Assembly (NCBI RefSeq): GCF_902635505.1
Contig: NC_045429.1
Coordinates: forward strand, 137,264,804-137,328,803
Length of the DNA: 64,000 bases
DNA from: Sarcophilus harrisii
Lineage: Eukaryota > Chordata > Mammalia > Dasyuromorphia > Dasyuridae
Direction of reading: 5' to 3'
Below the pieces are notes generated by a model. It was given only the letters and a program-made list of their open reading frames with translations, was not told where the DNA came from and searched no databases. The position numbers were made by a program, and so were the translations under genes. Positions 54,226 to 64,000 of this stretch are shown here, one piece after another (positions within the stretch are counted from its first letter, which is position 1; every line of letters begins with the position of its first letter).

Positions 54226-54969
54226 CTTGCTTTCTCGTTCAGTCATGTGGATACCTAACAAGTAGGCTGGCTGTCTATTGGTAACCCTTTGCTCTCATTA
54301 TATAGCCTGCTTTCTTTTTAACCAGGTATACATTTATTTATCCTTTACATTGTGTCAAATGAGCAAAGTTGCAAATAGTAAAGAACACTTATAGAGATTC
54401 TTATAGAGATGCTAAATATATAGTCACCACCAACATTTCTATTACAACATTGATTAGTTCATGAATAATAATCTCTCCAAGTTTTTAGACTATCACACTT
54501 AGTAAAGCATCTAAAATGTTTTTGAAACTGTTCCTTGGTGCTTAAGTAAAGATAAGTTCCTCCCTTATTGTCACTATTGACATTGTTTTAAACAGCTGTG
54601 CCTTAAAAAGCAATAGTCCACAAACTGTATTCTATATATGTTGTCTGTGAAACATTACTTATAGGTCTCTTGAAAGTCGGATCAATCCCATTGAATGTGA
54701 GCTATTTTTGTCTGTTATAGACTATGCTACCAAACTGCCTACAGATGGGGTTTCCAAAGCTTGGATGGAAACAGTGCAAAAAGATGTTACCCTAAAAAAG
54801 CATGAAAACCATTGTTAAAGAATCTCAAATATAAAATCAAATGAATTATTTCTGCTGAAAAAAAAAAAGCAAATCTTCCAGAAAAGTATTTTTTTAAACA
54901 ATTGTTAATGTGACACCAAATAGATGCAGAATAAACTGATTCTTTCAATTCAATCTGATAAGCCCTTCA
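54226..54969. other. Unassigned AT-rich sequence
   Basis: No recognised repeat or gene. Confidence 0.4.
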
Positions 54970-55200
54970 AATACCATGGCATAATTATTCTAGGTGCCAG
55001 GGATACAAAGACAGAAATGAAAATGCCTGTCTTCAAGGACTTTATCTTCAAGGACTTTACATTGTATTAAAGAATCCAGCATATAAATAGATAAGTATAT
55101 GCCTTATAACTTAAAGAGGAAGGAGAGGGTATTAATAAATTCAATGGAAGACCTTTAGGAGAGCCATTAAGAAAACTGCGAGAATCCAGCTGTTTCCAGA
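54970..55200 (+). mobile_element. Ancient dispersed repeat, 5' part
   Basis: 'ctaggtgccagggatacaaa', 'gacagaaatgaaaatgcctg', 'agaggaaggagagggtatta'. 'cttcaaggacttta' is duplicated in tandem at about 55031-55060. Confidence 0.55.
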
Positions 55201-55349
55201 CAAAACTGATATTATGGCCAATTCTTGAGGAAATGCATCTCTACTTGGAAGAAAGATAACAGAAAGGAAATTTAAAAAAAAAAAAAAAAACATGTTATTA
55301 TTTTGGTCTTCATGGAAGGAAATAAATAGCAAAGTATTAAAGCAGATCC

Positions 55350-55447
55350 AAAGAAAGAAAGAAAGAGAAGGAGGGAGGGAGGAGGAAGGAAGGAAGGAAG
55401 GAAGGAAGGAAGGAAGGAAGGAAGGAAGGAAGGAAGGAAGGAAGGAA

Positions 55448-55493
<46 letters not shown>

Positions 55494-55495
55494 GA
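55350..55495. repeat. 146-nt uninterrupted purine tract, (GAAG)n and (GAAA)n
   Basis: Only A and G from 55350 to 55495: GAAA units, GGGA units, a GGAA block (about 55383-55450), then GAAA units to the end. Open frames across it (Glu-Gly-Arg-Lys or Ser-Phe-Leu-Pro runs) are artefacts. Confidence 0.97.
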
Positions 55496-55514
55496 TTCAA
55501 AAAAATACGTTAGA

Positions 55515-55720
55515 CACTGATACTGGATAGAATCTTGAATTTGGAATCTAGAAGGTCTGGGTTCAAAATTCTGCCTCAAATTCTTAGTAGTTGCATAACC
55601 TTCAACAAGTCATTTAACCTTGCTTAACCATGGCTTCCTTATCTATAAAATGAGGAGATTGCATTCTGGCTTCTAAGATTGCCTTCCAGCTCTAAAATCT
55701 GGGATCCTATGTCTATTGAT
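55515..55720 (+). mobile_element. Marsupial CORE-SINE, following the purine tract
   Basis: 'gaaggtctgggttcaaaatt', 'agtagttgcataaccttcaa', 'caagtcatttaaccttgctt', 'ccttatctataaaatgagga', 'tctgggatcctatg'. Confidence 0.75.
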
Positions 55721-55736
55721 AGAGTTCAACATGGTT

Positions 55737-55855
55737 AAGGTGTTTTAGTCATTTTCATTTGTATCTGACTCTCCATGACCCCTTTTGGGGTTTTCTTGGC
55801 AAAGATATTGGAATGGTTGGCCATTTCCTTCTCCAGTTCATTTTTTCCCCCCTGA
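55737..55855 (-). mobile_element. Marsupial CORE-SINE, 3' half
   Basis: 'gtgttttagtcattttcatt', 'gtatctgactctccatgacc', 'gttttcttggcaaagatatt', 'ccatttccttctccagttca'. Its 5' half may be the piece at 56949-56996, beyond the L1 stack. Confidence 0.85.
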
Positions 55856-55930
55856 AACTGGCAGATTATTTTCTCCCCCCCCCCCTTCCATAGTATTTTA
55901 TTTTTCCAAATACATATAAAGATAGTTTTC

Positions 55931-56134
55931 TTTTTTTAAATAGTATTTTATTTTTCCAAATACATTCAAAACCAGTTTTCAACATTAACCTTTGCAAAAC
56001 CTTGTGCTCCAAAATTTTCTCCCTCTCTTCCTCCCTCCTCCTCCCCAAGATAATAAGCAATCAGAAAAAGGCTAAACGTGTGAAATTCTTCTAAACATAT
56101 TTCCATATTCATCATGCTATGCAAAAAAAAATTA
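55931..56134 (-). mobile_element. Nested L1 3' end, same strand as its host
   Basis: 'tagtattttatttttccaaa', 'cctttgcaaaaccttgtgct', 'caagataataagcaatcaga', 'tccatattcatcatgctatg'. Flanked by a perfect 13-bp target duplication, 'aaagatagttttc' (55918-55930 and 56135-56147). Confidence 0.9.
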
Positions 56135-56519
56135 AAAGATAGTTTTCAACATTAATTCTTGTAAGATTTTGTGTTCCCAGACATCAAGCAATCTAATATA
56201 GGTTATACATGTACAATCATTTTAAATACATTTCCATATTTTCATGTTGTGCAAGAAAAATCAGAACAAAAAGGAAAAAAAAACTATGAGAAAGAAAAAG
56301 CAAACAAATACTCTGAGATCTGAGGAAAATCGCATTTTCCATCCCAAGTCTATTGGAATTGTCTTAGATCACTGCATTCCTGAGAATAGCTAAGTCTATC
56401 AGAGTTGATCATTACATAATCTTGGGTTCTGATCATTTCACCGGGCATCAGTTCATGTGAGTTTCTATAGGCTTTTCTGACACCAATCTGCTCATCATTT
56501 CTTATAAAATAATAATATT

Positions 56520-56682
56520 AATTTAACATATTTAACATCATGGGTCTATCTGCATGTAGGGGAGGAGGTGGGGGAAAGGAGGGGAAAAGTTGGAACAGAA
56601 GGTTTTGCAAGGGTCAATACTGAAAAATTACTCATGCATAAATCGTGTAAATAAAAAGCTATAATAAAAAAAGAAAAATAAA
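56520..56682 (+). mobile_element. Nested L1 3' end, opposite strand to its host
   Basis: 'tttaacatatttaacatcat', 'ggggaaaggaggggaaaagt', 'tggaacagaaggttttgcaa', 'ttactcatgcataaatcgtg', 'taaataaaaagctataataa'. Flanked by a perfect 16-bp duplication, 'ataaaataataatatt' (56504-56519 and 56683-56698). Confidence 0.92.
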
Positions 56683-56948
56683 ATAAAATAATAATATTCC
56701 ATTACATTCATATGGCCATTCTCTGATTAATGGGCATCCACTTAATTTACAATTTCTTGCTTCTACAAAAAGGGTTGCTACAAAACATTTCTCCCTCTAT
56801 TATGATCTTTTTGGGATACAGATCCAATAGTGACACTCAAATTAATCAAAGGGATCAAGAGATATATTCAATTTTATATCTCTTTGGGCATACTTTAAAA
56901 GTGCTCTCCAAATGGTTGGATCATTTCACAGTTTTTATCAACAATTCT

Positions 56949-56996
56949 AGCCCATTTTACAGATGAAAAAAACTGAGCCAAAAAGGATTAAGTGAC
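56949..56996 (-). mobile_element. Core-SINE, piece before an L1 insertion
   Basis: 'gcccattttacagatgaaaa' and 'actgagccaaaaaggattaa'. Continues at 57951 after the L1. Confidence 0.75.
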
Positions 56997-57950
56997 ACTG
57001 ATCAGAGAAATACAAATTAAGACAATTCTGAGGTACCCCTACACACCTAGCAGATTGGCTAAGATGACAGGAAAAGATAATGCTGAATATTGGGGGGGAT
57101 GTAGGAGAACTGGGACACTAATAAATTGTTGGTAGAATTATGAATGCATCTAACCATTCTGGAGAGTGATTTGGAACTATGCTCAAAAATTATCAAAGTG
57201 TACATACCCTTTGATCCAGCAGTGTTTCTAATGGGCTTGTATCCCAGAGAGATCATAAAGGGGGAAAGGGACCCACATGTGCAAAAATGTTTGTGGCAGC
57301 CCTGTTTGTAGTGACTAGAAACTGGAAACTGAGTGGATGCCCATCAGTTGGAGAATGAATAAATTGTGGTATATGCATATTTTAGAATACTATTGTTCTA
57401 TAAGAAAACAAAATCAAAAGGGTGATTTCAGAGAGGCTGGAGAGACTTTTATGAACTGATGCTGAGTGAAGTGAGAATCAGGAGATTATTACACACAGCA
57501 ATAAGACTATACGATGATCAATTCTGATGAACGTGGCTCTCTTCAACAATGAGATGATTCAAACCAGTTCCAATTGTTCAATGATGAAGAGAGCCATCTA
57601 CACCCAGAGAGAGGTCTGTGGGAACTTAGTGTGGACACACTTTCACTTTTCCTGTTGTTTGTTTGCATTTTGTTTTCTTTCCCGGTTTTTTTTTCTCCCT
57701 TCTTGATTTGATTTTTCTTGTGCAGCAAGATAACTATATAAATATGTATACATATATTGGATTTAACATATATTTTAACATATTTAACATGTATGGGACT
57801 GCCTGCCATCTAGGGGAAGGGGTGGGGGGAAGAAAGGGATAAATTGGAACAGAAGGTTTTGCAAGAGTCAATGTCGAAAAATCACCCATCCGTATGTTTT
57901 GTAAATAAAAAGCTATAATTAATTTTAAAAAGAAGAAGAAGAAGAAGAAG
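56997..57950 (+). mobile_element. L1 (ORF2 end and 3' UTR), young-looking
   Basis: Sense: 'tcagagaaatacaaattaag', 'cctagcagattggctaagat', 'aaccattctggagagtgatt', 'taccctttgatccagcagtg', 'tatcccagagagatcataaa', 'gtggatgcccatcagttgga', 'gatcaattctgatgaacgtg', 'ggaacagaaggttttgcaag', 'taaataaaaagctataatta', then a GAA-repeat tail. Flanked by a 14-bp duplication, 'aaggattaagtgac' (56983-56996) and 'aagggttaagtgac' (57951-57964). 5'-truncated, 954 bp; the longest uninterrupted L1 here, with no intact frame. Confidence 0.93.
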
Positions 57951-58065
57951 AAGGGTTAAGTGACTTGCCCAGAATCACATAGCTAGTAATTGTCTGAGGC
58001 CAGATTTAAACTCAGTTCTTCCTGACTTCAGGCCTGGCATTCTAACCACTATACCATCTAATCAT
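57951..58065 (-). mobile_element. Core-SINE, piece after an L1 insertion
   Basis: 'gttaagtgacttgcccagaa', 'ctgaggccagatttaaactc', 'ttcttcctgacttcaggcct', 'ctaaccactataccatc'. Joins 56949-56996 as one minus-strand SINE. Confidence 0.85.
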
Positions 58066-58145
58066 TCTAACGCTGTTAATAATCTTCAGAGTATTTCCAT
58101 TAATGTAAAAAAGAAAAAGACAGGGTAAGAACAAGCTTTTGAATC

Positions 58146-58230
58146 AACCAACAAGCATTTATTAAATGTTTACTCTGTGCCTGGCACCATGTTAAGTGCT
58201 GGGGACACAAAGGCAAAAATGTTCTGAATG
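58146..58230 (+). mobile_element. Ancient dispersed repeat, 5' part
   Basis: 'caacaagcatttattaaatg', 'ctctgtgcctggcaccatgt', 'taagtgctggggacacaaag'. Confidence 0.75.
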
Positions 58231-58550
58231 TCATGCTCAGTGCTGATCAACATGCTACTTGCTGTTTGCTTAAATCTGTATATAATTCTATTGGTAGAGA
58301 AGCTGAAGGATCATTACTCATCAAGGAAAAATAACTGAATTAAAAACTAGGTTTAACCAGCTGAAATACTGAAATGAAAAGCATATTTTTTAAAAAATGC
58401 CTTTTTTTTTTTCCATTTTCCTCATTTGCCAGGCCACTCCTTAACTAGGAGTTATAAATTGCTTCCATTATACATAGGTCAACAAATACCTACAACAAAT
58501 ATCTAATTTTACTTCCACAGGCTGTGTTTTTGTTTTTTGCATAATGAAAA
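58231..58550. other. Unassigned AT-rich sequence
   Basis: Nothing recognised. Confidence 0.4.
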
Positions 58551-59470
58551 AAAAGAAAGTTTTAACTCTTTTTAGGTGATGAGCTCTGGATAAGATATTT
58601 TAGGCCGCTGATTTACTCAGTTGAAAGTAAGGGTTTCCCATTTACTATAATGGGCTAATTTCTGCAGGAATTATTTTATTCTAAAAAGCAAACTGGTATT
58701 TTAGCTCTGTGGTATCCCAGACTACCTCCCGATGATCACCTGCCATTTACGTGGCTTTGACTATAAAAAGTACATATGGTATTGCCATTACAGCCTACTA
58801 AGAGAGACTCGTCTTTAACTTGGCAAATACATTTGCTGCTTTCAGCAGAGAGCATAGCAATAAAACCAGGGAAATTCTCTTAATCAGCTAATTCAACTTA
58901 CAGCTGGGATGCCTGATAATATGACTGGGTAGCAAATGCCCAGTGTGTAAAGAAAGTGGTTCATGTTTGCTTAAAATTACCTTCACACTATTCAGGAACA
59001 GCAATTTTTGCAGTTTTCATTTTGGCTAGCCTTCCTGGACACTGTGTCTGGATTTAAGCTTGGAAAACTTAGAGCCTTCCCATGCCAGTCTAATGTGTTA
59101 TTCGCCATGTGGTAAAACCAGAATGACAACATCCATTCTAACATTTCCCATATGTAAATACAATAATATAATATACGTTAGCTTGATTTTATTATTAGAT
59201 GTAATTATGGTCTCCTACGGTGTTTATTATTCTTAAACATTAATAAAACTGAGCTCAGCTGAGTTGACGGCATCCAGTTTTATAGGGCCACTTCATAAAG
59301 GATATCAAAGGATTGCTTCCTTATAGCACCATGACCGTTTTACTGCTACCATGGATTTCCACTAAAATGATCATGCTTCAAGTTTATTCATACTCTGCAC
59401 ATGTGACGTTGAGGATGCCTTTGTAAATCTGTGTATATTTCCATAAATATCCATCCCATTTATTCTCATC
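58551..59470. promoter_or_regulatory. Candidate conserved non-coding region (possible enhancer)
   Basis: About 900 bases with no repeat trace, balanced composition and retained CpGs ('cctcccgatgatcacctgcc', 'tttacgtggctttgac', 'gtgacgttgaggatgc', 'agttgacggcatcc'). Motif-like strings include 'ttaatcagctaattcaac' (homeodomain type), 'gtaaataca' (forkhead type), 'tgataatatgac' (GATA type), 'cagctg' (E-box) and 'ttattaataaaa'-like AT cores. No open frame or splice pattern suggests exons. This is a judgement from texture, not from alignment. Confidence 0.35.
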
Positions 59471-59499
59471 CAAGCTAAGTTGACCAGACTAATCTATTT

Positions 59500-59630
59500 G
59501 GCTTGAGGAGCACAGATTTTAGAACTGGAAGGAAACTGTGACATCATCTACTCCCACCCTCATTTTATACATGAGGTAATTGTAGTTCAAAGAGAGAAAG
59601 TAACTTAACCTGTTTGGCTTTTTAGTTAAC
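59500..59630 (+). mobile_element. MIR-like SINE
   Basis: 'tagaactggaaggaaactgt', 'gacatcatctactcccaccc', 'cattttatacatgaggtaat', 'agaaagtaacttaacctg'. Confidence 0.65.
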
Positions 59631-59844
59631 CTCAATGAAAATCCCAGAGATAAATATGTACTTTACTATGTAAATAATAAACAAATTTATTATAAATTTA
59701 AAGAAATCATCATTCATTGCCTTTGTGACATGTAAAATGAAGATAAACAGTGTTTGAAATAATGTCCAATTTGTAAATGATTTCTCCAGAAAGTAGATAA
59801 CATAGTAGGATAAAAAAAGTCTTTATCTTAGTGTGGAAAATCCT
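59631..59844. other. Unassigned AT-rich sequence
   Basis: Nothing recognised. Confidence 0.4.
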
Positions 59845-60215
59845 ATTATGGTATGTACTAATTCTGTGAACCTGAACAATTGCTTTGTCCTCTCTGAGCC
59901 TCAATTTTCCCACCATTGTTGATCAATAGTGTTCAACTCTTCATGATTCCATTTGGCGTTTTCTTGGCAAAGACATTGCAGTAGTTCACCATTTCCTTCT
60001 TCAGCCCATCTTACAGATGAAGACACTGAGACAAATAGTCTCACATAGCTAGTAATTATCAGGTCAGATCTGAACTCAGGAAAATGAGTCAGCCTGATTC
60101 CAGGCCCAGTACTGTAACTACTGAGCCATCTACCTGTCCTTTCCTGATCTATGAAATGACAATAAATATTTATAATAACTCAGGATTTCATTGTGAGATC
60201 ACTTTTCTGATCTTA
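59845..60215 (+). mobile_element. MIR-type SINE split by a marsupial SINE
   Basis: 'ctgtgaacctgaacaattgc', 'ctctgagcctcaattttccc' before, and 'cctgatctatgaaatgacaa' with 'taactcaggatttcattgtg' after the inserted SINE. Confidence 0.7.
59918..60139 (-). mobile_element. Marsupial CORE-SINE nested in MIR
   Basis: Antisense: 'aactcttcatgattccattt', 'gttttcttggcaaagacatt', 'tcttacagatgaagacactg', 'cagatctgaactcaggaaaa', 'taactactgagccatctacc'. Runs to the tRNA-like head, so nearly complete. Confidence 0.85.
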
Positions 60216-60629
60216 AAGCATTATTGGGCCTTTAAAAGATCTTAGAGGAGCCCGGCTCCTTTATATGAACCAACAACTTTAAGGTACTGGTGAGATGTTA
60301 AATGGTCAAGCAGACCAAAGAGAAAGAGCAACAAATTCATTGATTTCAGTCTAGGACTGAGAGGGCTAGAAGCTGAGAGACTTTTAGAGAAGATTGATGT
60401 CAGAAAAAACAGAATTTAGCACAAGCTCTGGTAAGTAGGGAACTGTGGCCTGTGAAAATTGTGACACAAATTAGCCTAATTTTGGGAAAAGAGGGCCTGA
60501 AGATACAAGACTAGCAGAGGGTTGTGGAATCAACCGAAGTAAGTAGGATCTTCACCCTGATCCTGCTGGTTAGAGCAATCTTGGGGTTTGGATCTGTTTC
60601 TGGTAGGTCACTGAAGGCCAGGAAGTACA
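60216..60629. other. Unassigned sequence
   Basis: No recognised repeat or gene. Confidence 0.4.
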
Positions 60630-60735
60630 TGCTCTTTGAGAGCAGGGATTTCTTTTTTTCTTTTTCTTTTCTTTCTATCCCAGTGCTTATCACAGCACAT
60701 GGCACTAGTAGGTTCTCAATAATTATTAGTTTATG
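60630..60735 (+). mobile_element. L2 LINE 3' end
   Basis: 'ctctttgagagcagggattt', 'ctatcccagtgcttatcaca', 'gcacatggcactagtaggtt', 'ctcaataattatt'. Confidence 0.75.
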
Positions 60736-61679
60736 GCAGGAGAAAGGGACAATTCAACGTCTAAGAAAATGCTAAAGGTCTTACAGGAAGGAGTTCTGAG
60801 ATCAGCTTAATTGCCAACATTTGATTTTGATTAAACAGAATCACTAAAAGGTATGGTCCTCCATAGGATTCTCTTAGGAACTCCCAGGTGGGAACTGGAC
60901 AAGAGGGGTTTAATAGAGACAGGGTCAAGGGCAATATTCCCACTGGGCCACTTGAAGAAGACAGAAATTAGGGGTTAGAGCAAATGGTTGGATCTTATGC
61001 CAACTATCTCATCCAAAATAGGAGATATCTCTGGAAAATCCTGGATTGAGCTATCTCAATCCAGATTGAGACTACACAGGGTATCAAGTACAAATAGAAC
61101 TTCAGAAAAATGAATATCTCAGCCATACATACTCCAATAGTGACTCAAAGAAATGAAGGAAGAGATAAAAAAAAATTATAAAATGATATTAAAATCCTGG
61201 AAGAAAAATTAGAGGGAAAATAAGTAGTTTAGAAGGAAGAAAGTAATTTCCCAAGTAGTAGACTTCTTGGGGGTGGGGGGGAATGAAGCAAACGGAACTC
61301 AATGATTCCAAGGGACTTCAGGAAATACGAGAACAAAGTCAAAAGTCTGAGAAAAAAGAAGAAAATAGAAGGTATATACTATCAAAAACAAATGACCTAA
61401 AAAACTGGTTGAAGAGAGATCTTGAACTATAAGACTCTGAATACCATGAACAAAACGAAAAATGTAATATGATTGATTCTGTTTCATTTTAAACTTACTC
61501 AAGATTGAGTTGTCTTGAATTAATTGTAAAAGAGCTTTGCAAAACTTTAAAGTATTACCTGAATGCTAGCTTTAATTATTATTATAGCTATAATTATAAT
61601 TATATTATCATAGCTATAATTATTATTATAATAAGGTATAGATCTTTATAGATTGTAGATCATTCAAGGATTTGTTTTT
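60736..61679. other. Unassigned sequence
   Basis: No recognised repeat or gene. 61570-61640 is AT-rich with self-complementary 'tagctataatt' units. Confidence 0.4.
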
Positions 61680-62175
61680 TAAAATATTGAATTAATTCAA
61701 TCAAAATAAACTAAAAACTTGCAATGCTCAAGGCACCATGTTAGGTTCTGAGGATATAAAGAGAAAAAAAAAAAGAAATAGTACCTCTCCTCAAAGAGGG
61801 GACTGAGATGAGAATGGGGTGGATAGGAAGAAAATAGGGAGAGACATGAATCTAAAATGTATACAGATAAATAAATCTTAGCTAATGTGAAGAGTGGAAA
61901 AGTCCTAGCAATTAAGAAAGATTTAGATTTTATATAAGACATGGCACCTGAACTAAGTCTTGTTAAAAGCTATACATTCTAAGGTGGGAATTCATTCCAG
62001 ACATAGGAAATACTTATATAAAGTGAATTAGGCAAACAGCTAATAGGACAGTTTGTCTAGAACATAGAGTACACAAAGTAAAGTATTATGAAACAAGTAT
62101 GGGAAGGTGGGTGGAAGCCAGATTTTGGAAGGCTTTAAATGCCATTAATGTAACTATCTTAGGCAGTCTTTCTTA
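61680..62175 (+). mobile_element. Ancient mammal-wide dispersed repeat
   Basis: 'ctcaaggcaccatgttaggt', 'tctgaggatataaagagaaa', 'gacatggcacctgaactaag', 'gggaattcattccagacata', 'gtggaagccagattttggaa', 'ggctttaaatgcc'. Confidence 0.65.
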
Positions 62176-62369
62176 TAGACAGAACATGTCTTTCTGACCT
62201 CAGATCACCCACCATTTTGATTTTTTGAGTTTATAATGTTTCATGATTTTGCAACAGCTTCTGGTAATGCTATATAGTTGTATCTTGGAAAATCACATTC
62301 TCAAAAGAATCAAAACCACAGGTGACCCAAACAACAACAGAAAGTGATAATGAAGTAAAAATAGATGAT
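62176..62369. other. Unassigned sequence
   Basis: Nothing recognised. Confidence 0.4.
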
Positions 62370-62515
62370 GGTATCCTAGATAATCCTAGAGAACAGCCTG
62401 GAGACTGAAGGTAAATGATTTGCCTAAGGTGACAGCCCATGTGTGTCTGAGATGGGACATAAATCAATCTGTCTCTGAGTCCAAAACCAGCTCTTTAGCT
62501 ACTTGCTCTGTACTG
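62370..62515 (-). mobile_element. MIR-like SINE fragment
   Basis: 'gtaaatgatttgcctaaggt', 'gacagcccatgtgtgtctga'. Diverged; orientation uncertain. Confidence 0.5.
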
Positions 62516-62935
62516 TCTCTCAGGTATAGGGATACACTTTTAAGAAATAGTTTATGTGTTATTTTCAAAGAAAAGCAAAAATAACAGTACCATCTCCTAT
62601 TAAAAAAAATAAGGAAGGGAATGTGGAAAATAAAGGAGGTGATAGGAGAAACAGAGCCTGGAACCATAAATTCTTTATAAATTCTAATTGATTGATTGAT
62701 TGATAAATACTACATTAGCTTTATCCAGGGGGCTGCTTTGAAGTAGAAATGGGTAATTGCTGAAAGGGAATTCTAGATTTTATTAGTTTCTTATATGTTC
62801 TTATACTGACAATGTTTCTTTCTCCTACCAGACCTTATGTCACTGAATATCAGGCTGTGTGGTTGACTTGCAAGGGCCTTCCAGTGTTCTGTAATTCTGA
62901 TTCTGTGATCTCTGAAAATCCAGGCTAATAATTTG
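62516..62935. other. Unassigned sequence with a (GATT)4 run
   Basis: GATT repeat at 62685-62702. The rest is not recognised. Confidence 0.4.
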
Positions 62936-64000
62936 CCATCAAGAGAATTTGCTTAGTTGCCTTCTTAAATGTAGCTCAACCCTATCTGTGGTCACTTATT
63001 TTCTTGAGATGGTTGAGGAAGGGGATGAAATATTCTTCCAAGGACAGCGCCAGTTGCTTCCTCCTCCCCAAACATTCCCTCCTCCCTTTTTGCATTCATC
63101 CTTTCCCAGTTTAGTCTAACTACTTCCAAAATAAACACAAGTCCAACTGAGGTAGGTAAGTTTGCTTGTTTTTGTTGTGTTTTGGTAGCCTACAGTTATG
63201 GTTTATAATGTCAGTTATTTAAAACACGCAGCCTAGGGAAATAAATACCACTTTCTAGAATGCTGGAGGAGTCAGTATTTCATGTCACAGAGACTTTTCC
63301 TGGTGCCAATTTAGGTTATTATTTAGACTAGCTAAAATATAAATTTGGGGATCATAGTACCCTTGCTATCATATCATTAATACTGAACAATGTGTGGTAA
63401 TGTAATTGGACAGCAAGTCTTTTGTTCACTGGTAACTGTTGTTAGACAAGATTTTTATTTATTCCAGATGTCACGATTCTAACAGGTCATTTCCCCTTGC
63501 TGTAACCACAAAGATGTCCCTGAAATGAGGCGATTCCTCTGGATTTCCGGTTCCTGACTGATATTTTCCTAGACACATTTGACAGCAGTGTGAACCATGG
63601 TAGAAATAGCCACTGAAAGTGTCTTTTGGCTTATAGACCTGTTCCAATGTTGCCAAATGATTTTCCTGTCTCTAACAGTTGGTGAGAGCAGAGGATCTGA
63701 AAATGTCAATTATATAAGGTTATTCTCCGAGTTTTTATTACCAATCCTTGTTTGGGTGAGCACTTGAGACTTTACATGCTGAAGGGAACTGGCTCTAGCA
63801 ACCTAGAATTGAGGTCTTCAGATGGATGCATCATGTAAAGTTGACTCTTGTGACCTGATTTGTTGCTTCTGAATTTCACACATTCAGACCTAAATTTTTG
63901 CCTTGAATCTAGCACAAAAAAATGTGAAATATGCTTCTCTTGGAAAGTTTAGTGGGTTTCTCATTTGTATGTGCTCTGTTTAAAATTCCAAAATCTCTTT
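62936..64000. promoter_or_regulatory. Repeat-free stretch to the window end; candidate conserved DNA
   Basis: About 1 kb without recognised repeats, complex, with scattered CpGs ('aggacagcgccagttg', 'gatgtcacgattctaac', 'gaggcgattcctctgg', 'ttccggttcctgac'). A 61-residue minus-strand open frame at 63471-63656 lies in it but shows no domain and no clear splice context. It may be regulatory DNA or the approach to an exon outside the window. Confidence 0.25.

Larger units (their letters stand above)
55888..56948 (-). mobile_element. L1 (3' UTR and ORF2 end) holding two further L1 insertions
   Basis: Outer element in three pieces: 55888-55930 ('tagtattttatttttccaaa'), 56135-56519 ('ttcttgtaagattttgtgtt', 'atttccatattttcatgttg', 'agtctattggaattgtctta', 'atcagttcatgtgagtttct') and 56699-56948 ('ttaatgggcatccacttaat', 'ttctacaaaaagggttgcta', 'tctttgggcatactttaaaa', 'ttggatcatttcacag'). 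Two nested L1 pieces with their own target duplications separate them. Confidence 0.85.

Noticed and set aside
55141-55579. Three overlapping open frames rich in Ser-Phe-Leu-Pro or Glu-Gly-Arg-Lys
   Set aside because: Artefact of the GAAG/GAAA microsatellite.
61565-61640. Cruciform at 'tagctataatt' units
   Set aside because: Very AT-rich and imperfect; expected often in such DNA.
63471-63656. 61-residue minus-strand frame in a repeat-free region
   Set aside because: No recognised domain, no clear start or splice context, and this length is expected by chance.

Overview
The window reads as nuclear DNA of a marsupial mammal. The reason is its repeat mix: tRNA-headed CORE-SINEs with the tail usual in marsupials (the 'gatgaggaaactgaggcaaa' and 'cttggcaaagatactggaa' blocks), several subfamilies of metatherian L1 3' ends ending in 'aataaaaagctata' or 'aataaaatactatt', RTE-type LINE tails ('ctcacttaaatccaattt ... 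gacatcacc'), and L2, L3/CR1, MIR and hAT fossils. I cannot tell the species. The DNA is AT-rich and CpG-poor, and I found no protein-coding gene, functional tRNA, rRNA, CRISPR array or bacterial-type feature. All long open frames seen are simple-sequence artefacts or pieces of LINEs. This is intergenic or deep intronic DNA.

Layout. 0-9 kb: a hAT miniature element, a purine-rich block, two solo-LTR-like retroviral fossils (1.26-1.70 kb and 3.84-4.37 kb), many MIR and marsupial SINE copies, and a short L1 that landed in a hAT element (8.0 kb). 9-18 kb: L1 tails, about 1 kb of reverse-transcriptase fossil of an RTE-like LINE (minus strand), an older L1, two RTE tails, and a hAT element split by three later insertions (16.3-17.8 kb). 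18-28 kb: an L1 with another L1 inside it, a 330-nt uninterrupted pyrimidine tract, an RTE endonuclease fossil, a further LTR-like fossil, a MIR carrying a perfect 45-bp inverted repeat, an L2, an RTE tail and an L1 with perfect 15-bp target duplications. 28-35 kb: a repeat-poor stretch, then a complex L1 cluster in which one L1 segment is inverted and carries a hAT element. 35-50 kb: a TA/GA microsatellite, older L1, CR1/L3 and hAT fossils, and a repeat-poor stretch at 44.3-44.6 kb that looks like conserved non-coding DNA. 50-64 kb: AT-rich microsatellites, ancient repeats, a deep nest of L1s and SINEs (55.5-58.1 kb), and two repeat-free stretches (58.6-59.5 kb and about 62.9-64 kb) that are the best candidates for conserved regulatory DNA.

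There is no gene system here to explain. The value of the window lies in the insertion order that can be read from target-site duplications, in a few unusual rearrangements, and in the repeat-poor islands. Repeat family names rest on recalled consensus sequences, not on a search, and most edges are good to about 10-30 bases unless a target duplication fixes them.
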